Source: Corynebacterium coyleae
GTDB lineage: Bacteria > Actinomycetota > Actinomycetes > Mycobacteriales > Mycobacteriaceae
Direction: 5' to 3'
DNA length: 64,000 nucleotides
Assembly: GCF_030408635.1 (NCBI RefSeq)
Contig: NZ_CP047198.1
Coordinates: 2,294,001-2,358,000 of the forward strand
Position numbers and translations under genes: made by a program. This document shows, in pieces, positions 26,877 through 35,473 of this stretch; position 1 is the first letter of the stretch; each line of letters begins with the position of its first letter. The notes under the pieces are model-generated. The model worked only from the letters and a program-made list of their open reading frames with translations, did not search any database and was not told the DNA's origin.

Positions 26877-28409
26877 ATGGCTGCCCCTCACACCGAGACC
26901 ACTCGCGAACCGCTCGCCCCGACGGGCGTTGTGGAATCCTTCCGCTACGCATTTAGCTCCGCCGCGCGGCTTCGTCGTGAAGTACTCGCCGGGCTCACCG
27001 TCGCGCTCGCTCTGATCCCCGAGGCCATCGCATTTTCGATCCTCGCCGGCGTCGACCCCGCACTCGGGCTGTTCGCCTCGGTAATCATGGCGATCACCAT
27101 CGCGTTCACGGGTGGTCGCCCGGCGATGATCTCCGCCGCGACCGGAGCTGTCGCGCTCGTCATCGCCCCGGTCGCACGGGAGTACGGTCTGGATTATTTC
27201 GTCGCCACGGTCATCCTCGCCGGCGTGCTCCAGATCGTGCTCGCGGCGCTTGGCGTGGCCAAACTGCAGCGCTTCATCCCACGCTCGGTGATGGTCGGCT
27301 TTGTCAATGCGCTGGGCATTTTGATTTTCTCCGCACAGCTCGAGCACCTTATCGACGTCCCGTGGCCGGTCTACCCGCTCGTCGCCGCCGGCATCGCGAT
27401 CATGATCTTTTGGCCCAAGGTCACCGGCGCGATCCCGGGCCCGCTGATTACGATCATCCTGCTCACCGGCGTCGTCGTCGCTGCTGGCATCCGCGTGCCG
27501 ACGGTCTCCGACATGGGCGAGCTGCCCCACTCCCTGCCCAGCCTGTTCATCCCGGACGTGCCGCTGACGCTAGAAACACTGCGCATCATCGGCCCGTACG
27601 CCCTCGGCATGGCGGTCGTTGGCCTGATGGAATCGCTCATGACCGCAAAACTTGTCGACGACATCACCGACACCCACTCCAACAAAACCCGCGAATCCTG
27701 GGGCCAGGGCGTCGCCAACATCGCCTCCGGTTTCTTCGGCGGCATGGGCGGGTGCGCGATGATCGGCCAGACGATGATCAACGTCAAAGAGTCCGGGGCC
27801 CGCACCCGCCTGTCCACCCTGCTTGCCGGTGTTTTCCTGCTGGCGCTAATCCTGGTGCTTGGAGACGTCGTCGGCATGATCCCGATGGCCGCGCTGGTGG
27901 CAATCATGATCATGGTCTCCGTCGGCACCATTGACTGGCACTCCATCCACCCGCGCACCCTGAAACTCATGCCGGTGTCCGAAACCATCGTCATGGTGGT
28001 CACCGTTGCCGCCACCTTGATCACCAGCAACCTCGCCGTCGGAGTGGTGCTCGGCGTGGTCACCGCCATGATCATGTTTGCCCGCCGCGTCGCCCACCTC
28101 GCGTCGGTAGAGAAGGTGGCGGAGCTCGACACTGATGGCGACGGCCGCATCGACACCCGCACCTACCGCATCCACGGCCAACTCTTCTGGGCATCCAGCA
28201 ACGACCTGGTCTACGCCTTCGACTACGCCGACGACGCCGACCACATCATCATCGACCTCAGCCACGCCGAAATCTGGGATGCCTCCACCGTGGCGACCCT
28301 GGACTCCATCACCCAGAAGTTCCGTGACCGCGGCAAAACCGTCACCATCACTGGCCTCGACGGCCCCAGCAAAGACCGACTCGACCGCCTCACCGGCCAA
28401 CTCCCGTAG
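26877..28409 (+). CDS. SulP-family anion transporter with STAS domain
   Basis: The 510-residue SulP/SLC26-type transporter starts with a helix carrying VLAGLTVALALIPEAIAFSI, the conserved first transport-domain segment. It continues with FTGGRPAMISAATGAVALV and GGMGGCAMIGQTMINVKESG. A cytoplasmic STAS domain occupies about 410-510 (IDLSHAEIWDASTVATLDSI). Family members carry sulfate, bicarbonate or other anions. The sequence resembles the BicA-like bacterial branch at its N-terminus, but the substrate cannot be read from sequence. It stands alone between a GAP-family gene and a small membrane protein. Confidence 0.88.
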   Translation: MAAPHTETTREPLAPTGVVESFRYAFSSAARLRREVLAGLTVALALIPEAIAFSILAGVDPALGLFASVIMAITIAFTGGRPAMISAATGAVALVIAPVAREYGLDYFVATVILAGVLQIVLAALGVAKLQRFIPRSVMVGFVNALGILIFSAQLEHLIDVPWPVYPLVAAGIAIMIFWPKVTGAIPGPLITIILLTGVVVAAGIRVPTVSDMGELPHSLPSLFIPDVPLTLETLRIIGPYALGMAVVGLMESLMTAKLVDDITDTHSNKTRESWGQGVANIASGFFGGMGGCAMIGQTMINVKESGARTRLSTLLAGVFLLALILVLGDVVGMIPMAALVAIMIMVSVGTIDWHSIHPRTLKLMPVSETIVMVVTVAATLITSNLAVGVVLGVVTAMIMFARRVAHLASVEKVAELDTDGDGRIDTRTYRIHGQLFWASSNDLVYAFDYADDADHIIIDLSHAEIWDASTVATLDSITQKFRDRGKTVTITGLDGPSKDRLDRLTGQLP

Positions 28410-28419
28410 GCTCTTCGCC

Positions 28420-28830
28420 ATGAAGCCTTACAACTACAACGGCGATTACGACGCCGACGGCCTCCCCATCGGGGGATCTGGAGACCGTAATGGAGCTGGC
28501 GGCGGACAGGGTGGCGGATGTCTCGGGGGAAACTCGGTTGATCGCTCGCCACTCGGCGCCCCCAATGAACACCGCACCCCCGGCACGCCCGCCCGCAACT
28601 ACACCATCGGCGCAGTCCTCATCGCCATCTGCGTGCTGTCCTTTTCGTTCCTTTCCGGCGCAACCGCCGTGTTCGTTGGCATCTTCGGCGCCATCGCCGG
28701 TGCCGTGTTCCTGATCATGGGAGTTCAAGGCAGCAACGACGCACCCAACCTGGAGCAGCACTACTTCGACTCCCAACCCGAGGTGGACTGGGACGACAAC
28801 TTCAAGCGCGAGTTCGGCGACGGCCGGTAG
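28420..28830 (+). CDS. Small membrane protein of unknown function
   Basis: The 136-residue protein is not assigned to a family. A Gly/Asn/Asp-rich hydrophilic N-terminus (about 1-60) is followed by two adjacent transmembrane helices (YTIGAVLIAICVLSFSFL and AVFVGIFGAIAGAVFLIMGV) and an acidic C-terminus. The ATG at 28420 lies ten bases after the sulP stop; the frame is open upstream but inside sulP. It may be co-transcribed with sulP. Similar small proteins with a soluble glycine-rich head and a helical pair are common in corynebacteria. Confidence 0.65.
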   Translation: MKPYNYNGDYDADGLPIGGSGDRNGAGGGQGGGCLGGNSVDRSPLGAPNEHRTPGTPARNYTIGAVLIAICVLSFSFLSGATAVFVGIFGAIAGAVFLIMGVQGSNDAPNLEQHYFDSQPEVDWDDNFKREFGDGR

Positions 28831-28839
28831 GTGGTCGGC

Positions 28840-30060
28840 CTATGGGCCTAGCGCCCCGATCGGCACAACCACCACACCGTCCGCTCGACGGTGTGCAGGC
28901 CCACCAGAGGTGACAACGAGCAACACGGTGTCCTGTTCAAGCTGTTCGTCAAACCTCTTAAGGGTGTCTGCCGCGTGATCGAGAATTTCCGGCGTGTACC
29001 CAAGCTTGACCTCAACCAGGATGTCGACGCCTTCGTAGTTCACCACCGCATCAACCTCAAGCTTCGTGTTTAGCCGCGCGTGGTACACCGTCTTGCCAGT
29101 CAGCGCGCGAAGCTCGTGGAAAACGAGCGACTCGAAAAGCTGCCCAAAGTAACGCGGATCCTGCAACAGTTGCTGAGGGCCGCGTTCAAGTGCAGCCATC
29201 GCAAAGGACGGGTCCGCGAGGTGACGCCTGGGTGACTTGCGCAAGGTTGCTTTCGACCGCAGGTGCGTAGACCACGCTGGCTGATCCACCGAAATAAAGA
29301 TCCGCGATAACGCGTCGAGATAATCACGTGCGGTTTCACGATGCATGTCGATATCAGTCGCAATTGTTTGCAGATCAACCTCTGTAGCAACCGCGCGAGA
29401 GATGGACTGCATTATCCTGCGCACACGCTCCGAGTCTCGCGAGACTTCACCCACAGTGTGGATATCCACATCGGCGACCGTCTGCACGTAATCACGGACG
29501 TTCTCTATCGCGTCATCCAAGGAAAGGTCCGCGTTGTAAGGAAGGCCTCCGCGACACATTCGCTCAGCAAGCTCAGCCAGAGTCAAGGCAGGAGTTGCAA
29601 AATCAGGAGCACTGCCCGCAGCAATCTTGCTGAGGGATGCAGAACCGTCTGACTCTCCCGACTCGAACAGGGTCATCGTCGACATCGTTAGGCGCGCAAA
29701 TCTTCCAGCACCAGAATGGCGGGTTGTGTCCACTCCCGGAGCGGTGGAACCCGTAAAGATGAACTGTCCCTTCGCCTTACGAGAATCAATCTCGTGCCGC
29801 GCAAAATCCCAAAGACGCGGTTGCAATTGCCACTCATCAACAAGGCGCGGGACCCCGCCGTCGAGCAGTACACGTGGATCGGTCGCCATCGCCAGCGGGA
29901 CGCTCGGATCAGTTTCAACATTCAAGACACTCCCCGCTTGCCGACTCGCGGTTTCCGTTTTCCCGCAACCCTTCGGCCCATGAATGAGCACGCCACCTTG
30001 GCGGCGAAGAGCGCTTTCGAGTTGGCCATCCGCAAGCCTTGGAATGTATGAGTTTGACAT
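28840..30060 (-). CDS. AAA-type ATPase with DUF4143 domain
   Basis: The 406-residue protein is of the widespread ATPase/DUF4143 family. The Walker A motif is IHGPKGCGKTETASR, Walker B is about PRLVDEWQ, and a sensor-like IFTGSTAPG follows. The C-terminal DUF4143 region contains EVDAVVNYEGVDILVEVKLG, a PD-(D/E)xK-like strand pattern. These proteins are frequent in accessory genome and have no settled function. The ATG at 30060 is preferred; the frame is open to 30174, but that part is made of the upstream 23-bp repeats. It is divergent from a TetR gene and convergent with the small membrane gene. Confidence 0.85.
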   Translation of the reverse strand: MSNSYIPRLADGQLESALRRQGGVLIHGPKGCGKTETASRQAGSVLNVETDPSVPLAMATDPRVLLDGGVPRLVDEWQLQPRLWDFARHEIDSRKAKGQFIFTGSTAPGVDTTRHSGAGRFARLTMSTMTLFESGESDGSASLSKIAAGSAPDFATPALTLAELAERMCRGGLPYNADLSLDDAIENVRDYVQTVADVDIHTVGEVSRDSERVRRIMQSISRAVATEVDLQTIATDIDMHRETARDYLDALSRIFISVDQPAWSTHLRSKATLRKSPRRHLADPSFAMAALERGPQQLLQDPRYFGQLFESLVFHELRALTGKTVYHARLNTKLEVDAVVNYEGVDILVEVKLGYTPEILDHAADTLKRFDEQLEQDTVLLVVTSGGPAHRRADGVVVVPIGALGP

Positions 30061-30089
30061 GCCAAAACTATACCTCCCACCAGCACATT

Positions 30090-30150
30090 CGACACTTTGA
30101 AACGGTTTTGTTCGACATTTTGAAACGGTTTCACTTTGCACTTTGAAATT
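30090..30150. promoter_or_regulatory. Triple 23-bp-spaced repeat upstream of the DUF4143 ATPase
   Basis: The element TTTGAAA recurs at 30096, 30119 and 30142, exactly 23 bp apart. Two full 19-bp units, CGACAyTTTGAAACGGTTT, lie at 30090-30108 and 30113-30131, and a shorter third unit follows. The second unit contains the palindrome TGAAACGGTTTCA (30121-30133). The array lies in the divergent promoter region between the ATPase and a TetR gene and probably binds a regulator on one DNA face. Confidence 0.65.
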
Positions 30151-30215
30151 CTGCGAGATAGTCGGCGGAAACATGTCTCACCGAAACGAAATAACCACTC
30201 CGTAGACTCAGGGGC

Positions 30216-30779
30216 ATGCCGAAGATTACTGAGGACACCGTCGCCGAGCACCGCGCCGTACAGCACCGCGCGGTGCTTGACGCCGCCGAGCGCCTCATCG
30301 TCGAAAACCACGGCAAGGTGCCCACCCTGGCGGAGGTGGCTGCCGCGGTCGGTCTCGCGCGACCCAGCGTGTACCGGTATGCAAAATCCCAGCACGACCT
30401 GCTGGTCCAGCTCCTCATCGCGGCCACCGACGAGTGGAACGCCGAACTCGAGGCCAAGATTAAAAACGCGCCGCCGGAGCCTCATCAGCGCATGCGTGCC
30501 TACGTGGACGCCACCCTGGACCTCTTCGCGCATGGTGGCCACGGCCCACTCATGGCGGCGGCGAAGAACTTCCCGGAGGCGTTTGCCGACGACAACGTGC
30601 AACGCTCCCACGCCGGATTCCGCACCATCGTGGCGGACTTTTGCCCTGGCGTATCAGCCGTGGATATCGCGCTGCTCAACTCCGCCATTGCGCGTGCAGC
30701 CGAGTTCGCCGCCACACCGGAGGCGTTCAAGGCGGCGCGGGAGACGTTATATGCGATGGCGGATGTGGTCGTCGATTAG
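30216..30779 (+). CDS. TetR-family transcriptional regulator
   Basis: The 187-residue regulator has an N-terminal helix-turn-helix (VLDAAERLIVENHGKVPTLAEVAAAVGLARPSVYRY, about residues 20-55) and an all-helical ligand domain. It is divergent from the DUF4143 ATPase, with a repeat array between them, and converges on a Na+/H+ antiporter gene with a 3-bp gap. It could bind the TGAAACGGTTTCA palindrome upstream, but this is inference. The stop codon lies within a copy of the window motif (GTCGTCGATTAGCAA at 30768-30782). Confidence 0.85.
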   Translation: MPKITEDTVAEHRAVQHRAVLDAAERLIVENHGKVPTLAEVAAAVGLARPSVYRYAKSQHDLLVQLLIAATDEWNAELEAKIKNAPPEPHQRMRAYVDATLDLFAHGGHGPLMAAAKNFPEAFADDNVQRSHAGFRTIVADFCPGVSAVDIALLNSAIARAAEFAATPEAFKAARETLYAMADVVVD

Positions 30780-30782
30780 CAA

Positions 30783-32375
30783 CTAGGACTCCCACTTCAC
30801 CATCTGGCTTGGGCGTGCGAGCACGTTGCGCTTGCTGGCCACGATAAGACGGTCCAGGTCAGCCTGCACCGCGTCCACATCCGCCGGGTTGTACTGGCGC
30901 TCCCTGCGCGCCCGGTGCAACTCGGAGCTCGCCGCCTTAAGCGCAACCTTCTGCATTTCAATCGCGCTTTCGCGAGCGCGCTCGAAAGCTGCCATGCGCT
31001 CGTCAGTGCTTTCCGGATCCTGCAGGCGCTGCTCCGTAATCGAGTTCAACCACTCCTGCACCATCGTGTACGCCTCCGGCGCATGCTCCTCGCCGTGTTC
31101 GCGCACCGCCTTGTGCGCCGCCGCGTACGCCCGCTGGTTCAATTCTTCAATTGCCCGGTCTGCTTCTGGGCCTTTTTGCAGGTCCATCTTCCGCACCAGC
31201 CATGGCAGCATGAGGCCGGGGATCACCATCGTGCAGGTCAGCACCGTCAACGCGATGACGGACAGTTCGTGGTGGTACTCGGTTGCCGACGGCGGGATAG
31301 CCAACACCAGCGCCAACGTGACCAAACCGCGCATGCCAGACCACGCCATCAGGAGCACCTCCTGCAGGCGCAGTGGCGACACGTGCGTGCGACCCTTGCG
31401 CACGTTCAACTTGTACAGCACCCACATCCAGGCCAGACGCACCACAAATGCGACGACGGAGAGCACCACGCCGACTTGTACGGCGGGCCAAATGTAGGTG
31501 CCGGCGGTGTCGATAGCATCACGCACGCTCATGCCGATCAACCCGAACGCCACGCCCGTGAACAGCAGCTCCACTGTTTCCCAGAACGAGTGACCGGTCA
31601 GGCGGTCCTCCGCTGTCATCGTGGAGCGCGACGACAACTCCACCGCGGCGATCACGATCGCGATCACGCCCGAAGCGTGGATCGCCTCACAACCCGCATA
31701 GATGGCGAACGGCAGCACCCACGTAAACGCGGTACGGATCACGGAATCTGGCACCGAGTTTGCAAACAGCGCAGCTAGCCTGCCGACGATCAACCCCACC
31801 ACCACAGCAACCGCCGCGGCATAAAGGAACTCAACGAATCCCTTGGTGAAGTCCACTTCACCCTCTGCAATCACCGCAGCCATGGCGATGTTGAAGGTGA
31901 CAATCGAGGCGGCGTCGTTAAACAGCCCCTCCGTCTGCAACGTTCCGGTGATGCGCTTCGGAATGCCAGCCGGTCCCGCCACCGCGTCGACCGCGACTGG
32001 GTCCGGCGGGGCGATCGCCGCCGCCAACACCATCGCGGTAGCCAGACTCACACCCGGCAGGATCCACATCGCCGTCGCCGTCAGCGCCGCGATAGTAAGG
32101 AACACCAGGATGACCGACATGGTCAGCACCACGTTGAGCTGCGAGCCGATCTGACCCCAACTCGTGCGCCTGGCCAGCGACCACAGCAGTGGCGGCAGGA
32201 AGATCGGCAAGATCAGGTGTGTGTCAATGGACACCGTGTCAATGCCTGGAATGAAAATCACCGGCGCCACCACGATGGTCAGCAGCGCCGGCCACGGAAT
32301 GCCCGTGCGCTCACCAACCGCAGCGACAATGACGGTGGCCAGCAACAATCCGATTAGCGCAATAAACGTTCCCAC
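30783..32375 (-). CDS. CPA1-family Na+/H+ antiporter
   Basis: The 530-residue cation:proton antiporter has about 12 transmembrane helices (residues 1-395) and a cytoplasmic C-terminal helical tail rich in Glu, Arg and Gln. Conserved CPA1 elements are IFLPPLLWSLARRTSW, AAAIAPPDPVAVDAVAG and TEGLFNDAASIVTFNIA, which contains the ion-site Asn-Asp. The family keeps pH and sodium balance. It stands alone, convergent with the TetR gene. The ATG at 32375 follows GGGAACG only loosely, and the upstream region merges with a gene remnant. Confidence 0.9.
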   Translation of the reverse strand: MGTFIALIGLLLATVIVAAVGERTGIPWPALLTIVVAPVIFIPGIDTVSIDTHLILPIFLPPLLWSLARRTSWGQIGSQLNVVLTMSVILVFLTIAALTATAMWILPGVSLATAMVLAAAIAPPDPVAVDAVAGPAGIPKRITGTLQTEGLFNDAASIVTFNIAMAAVIAEGEVDFTKGFVEFLYAAAVAVVVGLIVGRLAALFANSVPDSVIRTAFTWVLPFAIYAGCEAIHASGVIAIVIAAVELSSRSTMTAEDRLTGHSFWETVELLFTGVAFGLIGMSVRDAIDTAGTYIWPAVQVGVVLSVVAFVVRLAWMWVLYKLNVRKGRTHVSPLRLQEVLLMAWSGMRGLVTLALVLAIPPSATEYHHELSVIALTVLTCTMVIPGLMLPWLVRKMDLQKGPEADRAIEELNQRAYAAAHKAVREHGEEHAPEAYTMVQEWLNSITEQRLQDPESTDERMAAFERARESAIEMQKVALKAASSELHRARRERQYNPADVDAVQADLDRLIVASKRNVLARPSQMVKWES

Positions 32376-32400
32376 GCTGGCTCAGCTTACGACGCTGACG

Positions 32401-32654
32401 CTGGTTCCTCGCCCATCTGCTGAATTCACAGAAATCCGATATCGGCTTCCGCCGGCGACGTGTTGGACGTCATCGGCGACTCCGTCCCGGCCTTCACCAC
32501 CCCATATGCACTGCTTGCCCACAACGACTCGGCCGAGTTCGGCACCGATGACGACACGGTGGTTGGCATCATCAACCGCCCTGACATCAACCGGTACCTC
32601 GTCTCGACGTTCGTCACCCCGGTCCCGAGCGCCCAGACAAGGATTGTCACTTAG
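32401..32654 (+). pseudogene. 3' fragment of an unidentified gene (first copy of a duplicated end)
   Basis: An open frame without a proper start encodes SASAGDVLDVIGDSVPAF, then TPYALLAHNDSAEFGTDDDT and VGIINRPDINRYLVSTF-VTPVPSAQ before a stop at 32652-32654. It looks like the C-terminal part of a larger, probably exported protein whose front half is gone; the family is not recognised. The last part (32565-32633) is repeated at 37528-37596, with 38 bases identical at the start, on the far side of the siderophore cassette. A GTG at 32460 could in principle start a 64-residue peptide, but no ribosome-binding site is apparent. Confidence 0.6.
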
Positions 32655-32669
32655 GTAAGGCATGCCTTA
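32651..32669. promoter_or_regulatory. DtxR-type iron box 1
   Basis: TTAGGTAAGGCATGCCTTA is a 19-bp near-palindrome close to the DtxR consensus TTAGGTTAGGCTAACCTAA. It is 67 bp before the siderophore-binding-protein start, so iron-dependent repression is expected. Confidence 0.85.
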
Positions 32670-32680
32670 GAGTAATCACG

Positions 32681-32699
32681 TTAGGTCAGGGAGACCTAA
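32681..32699. promoter_or_regulatory. DtxR-type iron box 2
   Basis: TTAGGTCAGGGAGACCTAA is a second DtxR-like palindrome, with its centre 30 bp (about three helical turns) from box 1. The two boxes probably act together on the promoter of the binding-protein gene. Confidence 0.8.
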
Positions 32700-32735
32700 C
32701 GTGAAACTTTTTGACCACCTACGAAAGGTGCAACC

Positions 32736-33689
32736 TTGGCACTCTTTACCTCTCGCGCCCTGAAGGGGATCGCAGCCACGTTCACTGCGGCGCTCATGCT
32801 TGCCAGCTGCTCCAGCGGATCAAGCGATTCAACAACCGCTCCCGAAACTTCCGATGCCAACGGGTCAGAGGAGCGCATTGTGACAATGGGCCTCGGCGAC
32901 GTCGATACGGTCCTTGCCCTGGGCGAACAACCGGTTGGTTACGCCACCTGGCAACAGGAAGGTACGGGGGACCCTTCCGGACTTGGACCGTGGGCCAAGG
33001 ACAAGCTCACAGTCGAACCAAACCCGCTCCGGGACACGACCACCGAGTTCAGTACTGACACTGCCGAACAAGTTGCCTCGCTCAACCCGACAAAGATCAT
33101 TGCAGTGAATAGCGGCCTCGAAGCCGATAAGAGGGCATTACTCGAGCAGATTGCACCAACCACCTTCCACTCGGATGAGTACCAAGATTGGCAGGTGCCA
33201 TGGGACGAACAGATTAAGGAAATCTCCAAGGCGTTGAATAAGGAGGCCGAAGGCGAAAAGCTCATCGCCGACTCCGAGAAGGCCTTCCAGGATTTCCGTG
33301 AAGCGCACCCCGAGTTGCAAGGCAAAACAGCGGTAATCGGCATGCCTTACGACGGAAAGTTTGGCGTCTACACCTCGGGCGACGGCCGCGGCTCCTTCAT
33401 CGAAAAACTAGGGTTCAAGATCCCGGAGAAGTTCAACGGCGATGGCTCCAGCTTCTTCCTTGACTGGTCCCCCGAGAACTACGCCGACTTCAACGACGTG
33501 GATTACCTCTTCGTGCTGGACTACTACGGCGCAATCGATGCTCTGAAGAACGACGCCACCTTCATGGACCTCGATGTGAATAAGCGTGGCGGGGTCTACT
33601 GGTTAGACACAGATACCGCCAACGCAATGAGCATGCCGAACCCCCTCACGATCCCGTACGCAATCGATCAAATCAAAAAGTCGCTCTAG
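32736..33689 (+). CDS. Iron-siderophore ABC transporter substrate-binding lipoprotein
   Basis: The 317-residue class III periplasmic-binding-type lipoprotein (FecB/FepB family) has a signal peptide ending at lipobox LASC with Cys25. A Ser/Thr-rich linker follows, then the two-lobed binding fold joined by a long helix (about 180-205). The start is a TTG with GAAAGG eight bases upstream; no better start is present. Two DtxR-type boxes lie directly upstream. The partner permeases and ATPase are encoded on the other strand, converging on this gene. The substrate is a ferric siderophore or related iron complex; the exact ligand is not readable. Confidence 0.88.
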   Translation: MALFTSRALKGIAATFTAALMLASCSSGSSDSTTAPETSDANGSEERIVTMGLGDVDTVLALGEQPVGYATWQQEGTGDPSGLGPWAKDKLTVEPNPLRDTTTEFSTDTAEQVASLNPTKIIAVNSGLEADKRALLEQIAPTTFHSDEYQDWQVPWDEQIKEISKALNKEAEGEKLIADSEKAFQDFREAHPELQGKTAVIGMPYDGKFGVYTSGDGRGSFIEKLGFKIPEKFNGDGSSFFLDWSPENYADFNDVDYLFVLDYYGAIDALKNDATFMDLDVNKRGGVYWLDTDTANAMSMPNPLTIPYAIDQIKKSL

Positions 33690-33710
33690 AACACCAGGCG
33701 GAAGTGGTGC

Positions 33711-34481
33711 TTACCGGGGGACAACCAGTGGGCCCCCATTTACTGGGTCTGTTGTCACGACAGCAGGCAGATGAAAAACGCGGTCCAGTAAAGACTCGGT
33801 AAGCACCTCAGCGGGCGCACCGACCGCGTCTACCTCGCCACGCTGCATCACGATGAGTTGATCCGAATAGCGTGCTGCGAGGTTCAAATCATGCAGCACC
33901 ATAAGCACGGTTCTACCCTCCTGATCGGCGAGTTGACGTACGAGCGACAAGACTTCGACAGAGTGAGACAAGTCTAGGTAAGTCGTCGGCTCGTCCAAGA
34001 ACACGAGCGGAGTCTCCTGAGCTAAGACCATCGCAATCCAAGCGCGCTGACGCTGACCACCAGAAAGTCGCTCGAGCGGACGGTTTGCAAACTCCGTGAT
34101 ATTGGTCAGTTCCATCACCTCATCGACCACACGTGAATCCTCAGCCGAGCTCTGTCGCAACCAAGATCGATGTGGGTGGCGTCCACGGCCAACCAAATCA
34201 TGCACTGTCAGCCCCTCGGGAGCCACCGGAGTCTGTGGCAACACTGCAAGCTGACGCGCAATCTCGCGGCGCTTCAGATTCGCCATGTCCACGCCGTTCA
34301 GCGTTACCGTGCCGCAGTCACGCGTAAGAAGCCCTGCCACAGCACGCAACAGCGTTGACTTGCCACAACCGTTTGGGCCGATGATTGTGGTGATTCCGCC
34401 TTTGGACACGTCGAAATCAATGCCCTTGAGGATGACGGAAGCGCCATAACTTACCTTAAGATTTCGGACCTGAAGCATCAT
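33711..34481 (-). CDS. Iron-siderophore ABC transporter ATP-binding protein
   Basis: The 256-residue FepC-type ATPase has Walker A IGPNGCGKSTLLRAVAG, signature LSGGQRQRAWIAMVLAQE, Walker B LVFLDEPTTYLDLSH and the switch His in VLMVLHDLN. It powers the two FecCD permeases encoded just upstream. Two consecutive ATG codons start the gene, overlapping the permease stop by four bases (ATGA). It ends 21 bp from the convergent binding-protein gene. Gene order permease-permease-ATPase is typical of siderophore importers. Confidence 0.92.
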   Translation of the reverse strand: MMLQVRNLKVSYGASVILKGIDFDVSKGGITTIIGPNGCGKSTLLRAVAGLLTRDCGTVTLNGVDMANLKRREIARQLAVLPQTPVAPEGLTVHDLVGRGRHPHRSWLRQSSAEDSRVVDEVMELTNITEFANRPLERLSGGQRQRAWIAMVLAQETPLVFLDEPTTYLDLSHSVEVLSLVRQLADQEGRTVLMVLHDLNLAARYSDQLIVMQRGEVDAVGAPAEVLTESLLDRVFHLPAVVTTDPVNGGPLVVPR

Positions 34482-35473
34482 ATGGACACCTTTCGTGTTG
34501 CACGCAACAGCGTGTAAAGCAGCACTGCGCCACCAATTGCAGTTGTGGCTATTCCCACCGGCAGATTCCCCGGCACCAGGGTTCGCACCGCCAAGTCAGC
34601 GACGGATACGATCGCCGCGCCAGTAAGCATCGCGGTTCCTAATGGCGGCGTTGCTGCATGTGTGATCTTGCGTCCGATCTGTGGTGCGACAAACGCCACG
34701 AAGGCTATCGGCCCAGATGCCGCAATGCCCATCGATGCCAGCATTACAGCCATTAGCATGAGGATCAGCTGGGTACGCCGGGGCTCTACCCCGAGACCAG
34801 CAGCAGTGTCCTCCCCCAAAGAGAGTGCCTCAAGCTTGAAGGCCACCCACCGCAATAGTGGAATGACGACCGCCAGTGCAATGAGTACCGCGATGGCGTC
34901 GTGCCAACTAGAAGAACCCACCGAACCGGTCACCCACGCCTGGGCCTTGCCTACATCTCGATAGTCAGCACGAACAAGCAGGAACGAGTTGTAGGCCATC
35001 GCCAGCGCATTGATGATGATGCCGGCGAAGACAAGCTGGAAAGACCCTAGTCCAGCACCACGACTCAGCCACCAGATTGCCGCAGATACGGTCAGTCCCC
35101 CGAGGAATGCACTGAGCGGCACGCCCAATACACGCAGCATCATCCCGGCACTTCCACCAGCGAGTAGCGCGGTCAACGCGAAAGCGGAGGCACCCGAGGT
35201 GACCCCCAAGATGTCCGGACTCGCCAGTGGGTTCCTTGTAATGGTCTGGAAAATTGCCCCGGCAAAGCCCAGCGCAGCACCTACCCCCAGCGCCGTGACC
35301 ACTCGTGGCAGGCGCCACTCGAGAACTACAGTCCGGGTCAACTCTGCCGTTTGGCCCATGAGAGCGGAAACTACGTCTCGAACCGATAGCTCGAAATCTC
35401 CAACCATCACGCCCCCGAGGGCAGCGGCTAGGGCCAGCACCGCAAGAGCAGTGTTTATCGCGAAAACCCGCAT
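34478..35473 (-). CDS. FecCD-family iron-siderophore permease
   Basis: The 331-residue permease has about ten transmembrane helices and the FecCD signature features WRLPRVVTALGVGAALGFAGAIFQ, the NPLASPDILGVTSGASAFAL segment and GPIAFVAFVAPQIGRKITH, which contacts the ATPase. It forms a heterodimer with the neighbouring permease. The start overlaps the upstream permease stop by one base, and the stop overlaps the ATPase start, so the operon is translationally coupled. Confidence 0.92.
   Translation of the reverse strand: MRVFAINTALAVLALAAALGGVMVGDFELSVRDVVSALMGQTAELTRTVVLEWRLPRVVTALGVGAALGFAGAIFQTITRNPLASPDILGVTSGASAFALTALLAGGSAGMMLRVLGVPLSAFLGGLTVSAAIWWLSRGAGLGSFQLVFAGIIINALAMAYNSFLLVRADYRDVGKAQAWVTGSVGSSSWHDAIAVLIALAVVIPLLRWVAFKLEALSLGEDTAAGLGVEPRRTQLILMLMAVMLASMGIAASGPIAFVAFVAPQIGRKITHAATPPLGTAMLTGAAIVSVADLAVRTLVPGNLPVGIATTAIGGAVLLYTLLRATRKVSI

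Noticed and set aside
30061-30174. A longer N-terminus for the DUF4143 ATPase
   Set aside because: The extra 38 codons are formed by the 23-bp repeats of the promoter region; the ATG at 30060 gives the normal distance to the Walker A motif.
32460-32654. A 64-codon plus-strand gene between the antiporter and the siderophore genes
   Set aside because: The frame continues upstream of the GTG without a start, there is no ribosome-binding site, and its end is duplicated at 37.5 kb, so it is better read as a gene remnant.
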